A stretch of DNA of 8,690 nt, from assembly GCA_034439755.1 (NCBI GenBank), contig JAWXAZ010000063.1:1-8690 (forward strand), read 5' to 3'. The translations under genes were made by a program, and so were the position numbers. Origin of the DNA: B1 sp034439755. Its GTDB lineage: Bacteria > Bacteroidota > Bacteroidia > UKL13-3. This document shows, piece after piece, positions 1-5,709 of the stretch (its first letter is position 1; each line of letters starts with the position of its first letter). The notes beneath the pieces were generated by a model. It saw only the letters and a list, made by a program, of their open reading frames with translations. It was not told the origin of the DNA and did no database searches.

Positions 1-40
1 TGGTTGCTTGGTTGCTTGGTTGCTTGGTTGCTTGGTTGCT
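1..40. repeat. Octamer microsatellite, five exact copies of TGGTTGCT
   Basis: Five perfect head-to-tail copies of TGGTTGCT fill positions 1-40 and begin at the window edge, so the array probably extends to the left. The unit contains no stop codon in any plus-strand frame. The first stops after it fall at 50-52, 60-62 and 76-78, so it could be the tail of an upstream coding sequence or purely intergenic; this window cannot decide. An 8-bp unit shifts the reading frame with every gain or loss, which would matter if it were coding. Confidence 0.9.
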
Positions 41-274
41 ACCAAAACTTAAAATTTTGTAAGGTAATTGTTTCATAATAATTAAAATTTATATTAAAAA
101 AGTTAAATAAAAATGAAACAAATTCCAAATAAAAAAATTTATGTTAAAAAAAATGAAATTAAAAATCTCGGCTAAAATTACAATTCATGAATTGGTACAA
201 ACCAATACTTTTAATCTTAAATTTGGATAGCGTTATATTTTCGCCTAAACAACATTTCGGTTTGAACCAACTGA
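41..274. other. AT-rich non-coding stretch downstream of the NagB-like gene
   Basis: About 234 bp of very AT-rich DNA with long A and T runs and no credible ORF or RNA gene. The only structure I can point to is at 181-206: a perfect 14-bp palindrome CAATTCATGAATTG (181-194) overlapping a small hairpin ATTGGT-ACAA-ACCAAT (191-206). The hairpin lies about 70 bp beyond the stop of the minus-strand gene but has no T-run on the minus side, so it is at best a weak terminator. Confidence 0.6.
191..206 (-). terminator. Weak candidate hairpin downstream of the NagB-like gene
   Basis: ATTGGT and ACCAAT form a perfect 6-bp stem around a 4-nt loop. On the minus strand, the direction of the preceding gene, it is followed by TCATGAATTG rather than a U-tract, so it does not meet the usual intrinsic-terminator pattern. 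It is listed because no better stop signal is visible between 275 and the left edge. Confidence 0.2.
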
Positions 275-2611
275 TTAACTTGCACTTCCTTCTGTTGATT
301 TTTTCAATTCCCTGGCGTATCCCAGAAACACATCTACCGTCATTTCCTTATAAAATATAAGCCCATGACTGGCCCGCACCCTTGGATCAGCATTTTGATA
401 AAAAAACTCTTTGCCAAGCAGCAATTGCAAATCTTTTAATTGGTTCACCCAAATGCGTTGCGCAACTTTACTAAATTTTCCATTAAGCTCATAACTTGGA
501 AAAGACGCCTCAACCTGACTCAAATAACAGTTGGTAAAAAGCCCATCCATAGCCGCCATGGCGTTCAATGAAACTGGCACAATTACATTGGCATCGGCCG
601 GATTAAACTTATACCAAACATTGCGATAACCCCATATTCTTAACGCGCTTAAATCGACCTCCTTTTTCCACTCACGCAAAGCATCGGCCGTGGCCTGCAA
701 CACCTTATAATGCGTATCTGGCCCACTTCCTTCTGGGTCAAAAGTAAGACTCAAAACGGTGGGATTAATGCGCTTAAACATCTCCAAAATAGGCAATACA
801 TCGCGGTCCTTTTCGGGTTGCTCTGTAAATATATCTCCCTTATAAAATCCCAAGCGGTTATGCGTTACATTTTTTCCCTGAACCCCATAATGCGCCCACA
901 CCAATTCTTCCTCAAACTCCCTAATCATGCCCTTCAATTGCTGAATATTCGCAGGGTTTTTCTCCCCATCATAGCTCCTACGCAAAATGGCCAAAATATC
1001 GTTCAACGAATTGTATAAATCTTGCAAATCTTTGGCCGCATAAATCTCGGTAACAGCACGCACCACGCGGTGACAGAAGCCTCGTTTACGCTCCTCCTCA
1101 TCGCCCACAGCCACCTTGGTTAAGTAATGATAAACATCCTTATCGCGCTTGTATCTAAAGCCCATTTCAAAAAAATCTGGATACTGAATCATTTGTATTT
1201 TGCCCTGATCCAAAAAGCGCTTGGTATCTTCCAAAGCCCTAATCACAAACTTATTGGTTACTGCCGTAAATCCCGAAGTTAACACTGCAAAATGAAACTC
1301 ATTGCTAGGCTCATGAAAATGGTTGGCAATATGCGGTAAAATGCCCAACATAATATCATCGTGGTGCGGACCAGTATGCAAGAAAACTTGGTTCTTTTCT
1401 GGCGCCATTCCCTTCTGTATTTTATGCTCCACTTGTACAATTACCTCCTGCACCGTTTTCTCAGAAACACCCGGAATTAATTGCGTAAATTGATCTGCCA
1501 TTAAATCATCCTTACTCAAATGTTCCCCATATTTTTGCAGCTTTTTACATATTCCAATAATTGATCGCTCGGTTTTCTCTAGCGTCCAATCTCCTTGCTG
1601 GTAGCCTGCTTCCACCCTATCGGCTAAGCGCATAGCCGCCCCATCGGTTAAATAAAAACGGGCATTGGGCAACCTGCTCAGAACCGATGCAGGATATAAA
1701 TTACTGGGCGCATGCTCCAACGATTGCTGAATAATACCCGCCTTGGCTTCACCGGCCGCAATAATAATTGCCGTTGCATCCTTATTATATGTTATGGTTT
1801 GCAAACCAATGGTAATAACCAAACGGTTAGAAGAAATCTCTATGCCCCCCAAATCACTAGCCGCCACAGCCTGCGTTTCAAAATTAGTCTCGGTTAAACG
1901 GGTAGTCGAATTAAAATCAGAACCACGAGTGTTAAAAGCAATATGCCCATCTGGACCAATGCCGCCTAAAAAAAATCCAATACCACCTTTGTCGCGTATG
2001 TTCATTTCATAATCCATACACCAGCGGTCTATCATAAAAATGGCCTCTTGTTGCAATTGTTCCAAATCAGATTTGCATTCCCTAAACCGCAAACTTAAGT
2101 CCACTTTAGAGGTAGGAAATACTTCGCTAAAATGTCTTTTTTCAGGCAATAAAATTTCTTCAGAATTTATGAGCAACGCTTTGGTCTGATCCAATCCAAA
2201 ACCTTTAATATAAAAATTGCTTACATAGTTAAAAAAGCTGTTATGCTGTTTGGAACTGATGGGATAAAACTCATCCAACTGTACAAAATTTAATCCATCC
2301 ATCCTAGGTTTAGAAACGCCCGAAAGTCCATATTTCTCTAGTATCTCCCTTCCTTCTGTCTGATCCCAATGTTGCAAAAGGTATTTAGTTTGCTTAATAA
2401 AAAACTCAGGCGTTTTACCCGTGGGTAAACTCACCACACCATTGGGATTTTCTGCTACCCATTCCAAAAATCGCAAGGCCGCAAACAAACCCAAGTTAGG
2501 GAAATTATCGACCAAAATATACGGAATTTTGGTGCTGATTTTTTGGCTACCATGAAGCTCATGAAATGCCTTTTCTACTTTCGAAAAATTTAGGTTTTGC
2601 ATCGTTGCCAT
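275..2611 (-). CDS. nagB: NagB-like glucosamine-6-phosphate deaminase fused to a PIG-L/LmbE deacetylase-type domain
   Basis: This two-domain cytoplasmic protein has 778 residues from the ATG at 2611. Residues about 30-350 resemble NagB, which converts glucosamine-6-phosphate to fructose-6-phosphate and ammonia. Visible are the phosphate loop LPTGKTP (about 62-68), LDEF with Asp113 matching E. coli Asp72, and GPDGHIAFN with Asp221 and His223 matching Asp141 and His143. The residue at the Glu148 position is Thr228, a departure from classical NagB. Residues about 410-760 resemble the PIG-L/LmbE family of zinc-dependent N-deacetylases: PHHDD (His416, Asp418, Asp419) replaces the usual HPDD, and a later DTH gives His634 as probable third metal ligand. 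E. coli NagB is only about 266 residues, so this is a true fusion, a form I recall from Bacteroidota. The frame opens at a GTG at 2650, but that lies upstream of a possible promoter box, and conservation begins later. The ATG at 2602 is an alternative start. The deaminase assignment by family is good; the actual substrate is uncertain. Confidence 0.85.
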   Translation of the reverse strand: MATMQNLNFSKVEKAFHELHGSQKISTKIPYILVDNFPNLGLFAALRFLEWVAENPNGVVSLPTGKTPEFFIKQTKYLLQHWDQTEGREILEKYGLSGVSKPRMDGLNFVQLDEFYPISSKQHNSFFNYVSNFYIKGFGLDQTKALLINSEEILLPEKRHFSEVFPTSKVDLSLRFRECKSDLEQLQQEAIFMIDRWCMDYEMNIRDKGGIGFFLGGIGPDGHIAFNTRGSDFNSTTRLTETNFETQAVAASDLGGIEISSNRLVITIGLQTITYNKDATAIIIAAGEAKAGIIQQSLEHAPSNLYPASVLSRLPNARFYLTDGAAMRLADRVEAGYQQGDWTLEKTERSIIGICKKLQKYGEHLSKDDLMADQFTQLIPGVSEKTVQEVIVQVEHKIQKGMAPEKNQVFLHTGPHHDDIMLGILPHIANHFHEPSNEFHFAVLTSGFTAVTNKFVIRALEDTKRFLDQGKIQMIQYPDFFEMGFRYKRDKDVYHYLTKVAVGDEEERKRGFCHRVVRAVTEIYAAKDLQDLYNSLNDILAILRRSYDGEKNPANIQQLKGMIREFEEELVWAHYGVQGKNVTHNRLGFYKGDIFTEQPEKDRDVLPILEMFKRINPTVLSLTFDPEGSGPDTHYKVLQATADALREWKKEVDLSALRIWGYRNVWYKFNPADANVIVPVSLNAMAAMDGLFTNCYLSQVEASFPSYELNGKFSKVAQRIWVNQLKDLQLLLGKEFFYQNADPRVRASHGLIFYKEMTVDVFLGYARELKKSTEGSAS

Positions 2612-2629
2612 ATAATGGAGTTGTTTAAA

Positions 2630-2637
2630 CGAATTTA
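2630..2637 (-). promoter_or_regulatory. Possible -7 box for the NagB-like gene
   Basis: Reading the minus strand, TAAATTCG fits the Bacteroidota -7 pattern TAnn-TT(T/C)G and lies 18 nt upstream of the ATG at 2611. No TTG at the expected 17-23 nt further upstream stands out, so this rests on the -7 box alone. If correct, the GTG at 2650 cannot be the start. Confidence 0.3.
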
Positions 2638-2687
2638 CACCCCAACACACTTAAAAGTACCCCTGCAAATCACATAGTAATCCCCAT

Positions 2688-2702
2688 TTCAATTAAATTG
2701 AA
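2688..2702. repeat. 15-bp perfect palindrome in the divergent intergenic region
   Basis: TTCAATT-A-AATTGAA is a perfect 7-bp inverted repeat around a single central base. It lies between the divergent NagB-like gene and the stress-protein gene, 77 bp upstream of the ATG at 2611. It could be an operator, but the sequence is AT-rich and chance palindromes are common in such DNA. Confidence 0.45.
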
Positions 2703-2735
2703 CAAGAAATTCTACTTTATATTTATACCTAAACT

Positions 2736-2800
2736 TTACAAAAAAGTATTTTTAAGCAATAGGCACACAGTGTTAACTTAGAAGAACCTTACAAAAAAGT
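2736..2800. repeat. 12-bp direct repeat TTACAAAAAAGT, two copies 53 bp apart
   Basis: Exact copies of TTACAAAAAAGT lie at 2736-2747 and 2789-2800. The 53-bp start-to-start distance is close to five turns of B-DNA, so both sites would face the same side of the helix. They lie just upstream of the predicted stress-protein promoter. The first copy is also part of a small inverted repeat (ACTTT...AAAGT, 2733-2747, where position 2733 is A). Paired regulator sites are possible, but the run of A makes chance similarity a concern. Confidence 0.5.
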
Positions 2801-2803
2801 TTT

Positions 2804-2834
2804 TTCATGCCATGGTAACATTTTGTTACCTTCG
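2804..2834 (+). promoter_or_regulatory. Predicted Bacteroidota-type promoter of the stress-protein gene
   Basis: TACCTTCG at 2827-2834 fits the -7 pattern TAnnTTTG with the common TTCG variant. A TTC at 2804-2806, one base from the -33 TTG, lies 20 nt upstream of it. Transcription would start within a few bases of the ATG at 2839, giving a leaderless or near-leaderless message. This supports 2839 rather than the in-frame ATG at 2812 as the start. Confidence 0.5.
2814..2830. promoter_or_regulatory. Perfect 17-bp palindrome, candidate operator of the stress-protein/antiporter operon
   Basis: GGTAACA-TTT-TGTTACC has perfect 7-bp arms around three T. Its right arm overlaps the predicted -7 box (2827-2834), and it ends 8 bp before the ATG at 2839. 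A dimeric regulator bound here would block polymerase, which is the geometry of a repressor site. I do not recognise the motif as that of a named regulator. It could instead be a chance palindrome or a small hairpin. Confidence 0.5.
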
Positions 2835-2838
2835 CGCC

Positions 2839-3702
2839 ATGAGCGGTAAAGAGTTAACTTTTAAGAAAATTGCAATTGCCATTGCCTTTTCACCCAGATG
2901 TGAAGCCTTAGTGGCAGAAGCTAAATGGCTACAAGACGCATTTCATTCGCCCATCCTATTTATTCATGTAGGCAAAAAAACCATGCAAGAAGAGCAATAC
3001 CTCAAACACTTGTTGCATCGCTTTCATTTGGATAGGCCCGAAAATAAAATAATCTGGAAAGAAGGCGAACCCGTGGAAACCATCCTAGAAACTGTTAATG
3101 AAGAAAAAATTGATTTATTGGTTGCAGGTGCTTTAGAAAAAGAGAGCCTAGTTAAGTATTTTTTAGGAGGCGTATCAAGGCAATTAAGCAGAAAAATTAG
3201 GTGCAGCATGCTTATGCTTACCGAACCCAGCATTCACCCAATTGGTTTCAAAAATATAGTGGTGGAAGGCACAGACCATCCCAAAACAGAAAACACCATT
3301 GCCATTGCTGTTCAATGGGCCAAGGCCAGCAACAGCGAGTCGGTAGCCATTATCCAAGAAAGCGATTTAAACAAACTTGCCCTCATTAGACACGATGAAT
3401 GGAAAGAGGATGAAGTGGGCGAAAAAAAGGAAGCATTTTTAAGGGAAGAGGACGAAAAACTAGATGAGATTTTAAGCTGCACAGATTGTGGCAAATTAAA
3501 AATTCTTACAGAACGCATAGAAGGAAAACCAGGTTATGTAATTAGTCAGTATGCCCGCAAACATAAAGCTTGTTTGTTGGTGGTAAACTCACCCGATAAG
3601 CCAATGAATTTATTGGATAGGGTGTTTCCGCACGACATTGAATATGCCCTAGCAGAACTGCCTTGTAACTTATTAATTGTACATCCCAATGGCATGGAAT
3701 AA
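2839..3702 (+). CDS. Universal stress protein with two Usp domains
   Basis: A soluble 287-residue protein made of two UspA-like domains, about 8-128 and 136-283. Each begins with a strand typical of the family (FKKIAIAIAFS and FKNIVVEGTD) and ends in a hydrophobic strand (CSMLMLTEP and CNLLIVHP). The usual ATP-binding signature G-2x-G-9x-G(S/T) is degraded: domain 1 has GALEKE followed by YFLGGVSRQ, domain 2 has NSPDKP with FPHD at the glycine-serine position. ATP binding therefore looks weakened in the first and probably lost in the second. A charged, Lys/Glu-rich stretch lies at about 186-210. The start at 2839 matches where homology begins and sits just after the predicted promoter; an upstream ATG at 2812 would add nine residues and lie in the operator palindrome. 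The antiporter gene follows after 3 bp, implying co-transcription and perhaps joint function. The family is secure; the exact role is unknown. Confidence 0.85.
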   Translation: MSGKELTFKKIAIAIAFSPRCEALVAEAKWLQDAFHSPILFIHVGKKTMQEEQYLKHLLHRFHLDRPENKIIWKEGEPVETILETVNEEKIDLLVAGALEKESLVKYFLGGVSRQLSRKIRCSMLMLTEPSIHPIGFKNIVVEGTDHPKTENTIAIAVQWAKASNSESVAIIQESDLNKLALIRHDEWKEDEVGEKKEAFLREEDEKLDEILSCTDCGKLKILTERIEGKPGYVISQYARKHKACLLVVNSPDKPMNLLDRVFPHDIEYALAELPCNLLIVHPNGME

Positions 3703-3705
3703 GGC

Positions 3706-4950
3706 ATGAATGTATTAAGCCACCATGAAAATTTAAGCTTAGTGCTAAGCCTGGGATTGATGTTAATTGCTGCCCGCTTGTTTGGCGAATTTTTTAGAAA
3801 GTTTAAAATGCCCCTGGTAGTGGGAGAATTGATAGCGGGTATTGTTTTAGGGCCTTCTTTAATTGGACATTATTTCCCTAAAGTGAGTCAGCTATTTTTC
3901 ACCAATATTAACCATGCTTCTTATGCCTTAAATGGCATCATCAATATCTCCATTATCATGCTGCTTTTTGTGGCCGGAATGGAGCTTAATTTATCGCTTA
4001 TCAGACAACAAGGCAAAGCTGCATTTACCACCAGCGTTTTGGGGTTAATTATACCTTTAACACTTGGTTTCTTTTCTGCATTTTATGGCTATGAATTATA
4101 TGGAAACAACAGCTCAGATAAGATTGCATTCTCGCTATTTATTGGCACTGCCATGGCCATATCGGCCTTGCCAGTTATAGCAAGAACCCTTATAGATTTA
4201 AACCTGTTTAGAACTAAAATTGGTTCAATCATTATTACGGCTGCTATGTTTAACGACCTCGTAGGCTGGATACTTTTTTCGATGATTATGGGCATGCTAA
4301 AAGGCAGTGCAAACCACAGTGTTTTATTAACCTTATTATACACCCTTTCCTATGCCGTATTAATGCTCACTTTGGGCAGGTTCTTAATTAACAAATCTTT
4401 GCCTTGGGCAGAAAAGAATTTTAGCTGGCCTGGTGGCTTTTTAAGTCTATCACTAGGCTTAGCATTTTTAGGCGCAGCCTTCACAGAATACATTGGCTTA
4501 CATGCCATTTTTGGCGCTTTTATTATGGGTATTGCCGTGGGCGATTCTGTACATGTAACAGAAAAAACCAAGGACATTGTAAACCAATTTGTAACCAATA
4601 TTTTTGCGCCCTTTTTCTTTATTTCTATCGGATTTAAAGTGGATTTTATTAACCACTTTGATTGGAAAATTACAGGGCTCGTTGTCTCCCTAGCCTTTAT
4701 AGGGAAAATTGCTGGCGGGTATTTTGGAGCTAAATTAGGTGGTTTAACAAACAAAGAATCACTGGCAATAGGTTTCGGTTTGAACGCAAGGGGAGCCATG
4801 GAAATAATTTTAGCCACCCTAGCCTTACAGGCCAAATTAATTGGCGAAGACTTGTACGTAGCAATTATTATTATGGCGGTGGTTACAAGTATCATGGCCG
4901 GACCAATGATGAATTGGCTTATTAAAAACAAGGTAAAAATTGAAGGCTAA
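3706..4950 (+). CDS. CPA2-family cation/proton antiporter (KefB/Na+:H+ exchanger type)
   Basis: A 414-residue inner-membrane protein of about 12-13 hydrophobic segments filling nearly the whole length, with no C-terminal TrkA-N/RCK domain such as KefB or KefC carry. Family marks include LFVAGMELN (about 87-95), the ion-site pair Asn183-Asp184 in MFNDLVGW, Lys333 in FIGKIAGG, and NARGAMEII (360-368) in a late segment. It exchanges Na+ or K+ for protons by family; which ion is not readable here. The ND pair rather than DD is usually linked with electroneutral exchange, though this is an inference. The start codon is 3 bp after the stop of the stress-protein gene, so translation may be coupled. 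The missing cytoplasmic regulatory domain could be supplied in trans by the Usp partner, as Usp-like domains are fused to some CPA2 transporters. Confidence 0.9.
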   Translation: MNVLSHHENLSLVLSLGLMLIAARLFGEFFRKFKMPLVVGELIAGIVLGPSLIGHYFPKVSQLFFTNINHASYALNGIINISIIMLLFVAGMELNLSLIRQQGKAAFTTSVLGLIIPLTLGFFSAFYGYELYGNNSSDKIAFSLFIGTAMAISALPVIARTLIDLNLFRTKIGSIIITAAMFNDLVGWILFSMIMGMLKGSANHSVLLTLLYTLSYAVLMLTLGRFLINKSLPWAEKNFSWPGGFLSLSLGLAFLGAAFTEYIGLHAIFGAFIMGIAVGDSVHVTEKTKDIVNQFVTNIFAPFFFISIGFKVDFINHFDWKITGLVVSLAFIGKIAGGYFGAKLGGLTNKESLAIGFGLNARGAMEIILATLALQAKLIGEDLYVAIIIMAVVTSIMAGPMMNWLIKNKVKIEG

Positions 4951-4951
4951 T

Positions 4952-4985
4952 TTATTTGCTGAGAGCGCCTATTTGCAACAAATAA
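4952..4985 (+). other. Two mutually exclusive small hairpins after the antiporter gene
   Basis: CAAATAA at 4979-4985 can pair with TTATTTG at 4952-4958 (20-nt loop), or CAAATA at 4979-4984 can pair with TATTTG at 4970-4975 (3-nt loop). Neither stem is GC-rich and no T-run follows, so this is not a convincing intrinsic terminator. It is the only structure seen between the antiporter stop and the trmB promoter. Confidence 0.25.
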
Positions 4986-5005
4986 TATATTGAAGTCCTA
5001 AAACA

Positions 5006-5039
5006 TTGAAATAAAAACACAATTTTCTGGTTATTTTTG
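5006..5039 (+). promoter_or_regulatory. Predicted promoter of trmB
   Basis: TATTTTTG at 5032-5039 is an exact match to the Bacteroidota -7 consensus TAnnTTTG. A TTG at 5006-5008 lies 23 nt upstream, at the outer limit of the usual -33 spacing. The ATG at 5047 is only 7 nt past the box, so the transcript would have almost no leader. The box argues that trmB has its own promoter and does not depend on the upstream operon. Confidence 0.6.
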
Positions 5040-5046
5040 CTGCCCC

Positions 5047-5709
5047 ATGGCTAAAGATAAATTAAGAAGATTTGCAGAGTTTAAATCATTTCAAAACTGT
5101 TTTGATTACCCCACTCATTTAAAAGGAAAATGGCACCAAGAATTTTTTAAAAACGAAAATCCCATCGTGCTCGAATTGGGCTGTGGCAAGGGCGAATATA
5201 CCGTTGCCTTATCCGAAGCTTACCCAGACAAAAACTTTATTGGCATCGATTTAAAGTCGAACCGAATGTGGGTTGGAGCAAAAATGTCTATCGAGCGCCA
5301 ATTATCCAATGTGGCCTTTGTGCGCATGATCATTGAAAAACTGAACGAACATTTTGAAAATGGAGAAATAAGTGAAATATGGATTACTTTTCCAGACCCA
5401 TTCCCTAAAGATAGGCACGAGAAGCACCGCTTAACACATCCCAAGTTTCTTAAAATTTATAAAGAGGTAATCTCACAAGATGGCATCCTCAACTTTAAAA
5501 CAGACGACGATGGTTTATTCAATTATACCGAGGAGCTTTTTGAGCAAATTGGCATTAAACCACTAGAGCTTGTGAGAGATGTGCATGGCACCAACGAGGC
5601 CAACGACCACGTTCGAAACATCACCACCCACTACGAAAAACTATTTCGTGGCCGAGGGCGCACCATTAAATTCATGAAATTTAAATTGCCAGAACAATTA
5701 CCTGCCTAA
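5047..5709 (+). CDS. trmB: tRNA (guanine-N7-)-methyltransferase TrmB
   Basis: A 220-residue cytoplasmic methyltransferase that uses S-adenosylmethionine to methylate N7 of G46 in the tRNA variable loop. The SAM-binding motif I is VLELGCGKGEYT (41-52), followed by the acidic strand end FIGIDLKSNR (64-73). The family hallmark TFPDPFPKDRHEKHRL (114-129) matches the usual FPDPWPKxRHxKRR, with Phe119 in place of Trp and His127 in place of Arg. The C-terminal part holds FKTDD (150-154) and the closing motif THYEKLFRGRGRTI (194-207) typical of TrmB. Length is normal for the family and the protein appears intact. It has its own predicted promoter and converges on the protease gene; the two coding regions overlap by 4 bp. 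Confidence 0.97.
   Translation: MAKDKLRRFAEFKSFQNCFDYPTHLKGKWHQEFFKNENPIVLELGCGKGEYTVALSEAYPDKNFIGIDLKSNRMWVGAKMSIERQLSNVAFVRMIIEKLNEHFENGEISEIWITFPDPFPKDRHEKHRLTHPKFLKIYKEVISQDGILNFKTDDDGLFNYTEELFEQIGIKPLELVRDVHGTNEANDHVRNITTHYEKLFRGRGRTIKFMKFKLPEQLPA

Noticed and set aside
68..79. Remnant of the right-hand repeat near the left edge
   Set aside because: TTGTTTCATAAT matches part of the repeat unit, and TGGTTGCT differs by one base from the TGGTTGAT that starts each unit. The match is short, the spacing differs and the DNA is AT-rich, so chance is the simpler explanation.
1743..2012. Plus-strand open frames inside the NagB-like gene
   Set aside because: These are shadows of a well-supported coding frame; the translations show no family features.
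2612..2650. N-terminal extension of the NagB-like protein from the GTG at 2650
   Set aside because: It adds 13 residues with no family similarity, uses a GTG when two in-frame ATG codons follow, and would lie upstream of the only plausible -7 box.
2812..2838. Upstream ATG at 2812 as start of the stress protein
   Set aside because: The added nine residues overlap the palindrome and the predicted -7 box, and Usp similarity begins only after the ATG at 2839.
2651..2838. Riboswitch or small RNA gene between the divergent genes
   Set aside because: The region is AT-rich with short symmetric elements suited to DNA-binding proteins. I see no conserved aptamer-like fold, and the predicted message starts next to the ATG.
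4350..4931. Long antisense open frame of 193 codons within the antiporter gene
   Set aside because: It mirrors a membrane-protein gene whose codon bias leaves the opposite frame open. It has no recognisable domain, no promoter-like box, and the sense protein is clearly real.
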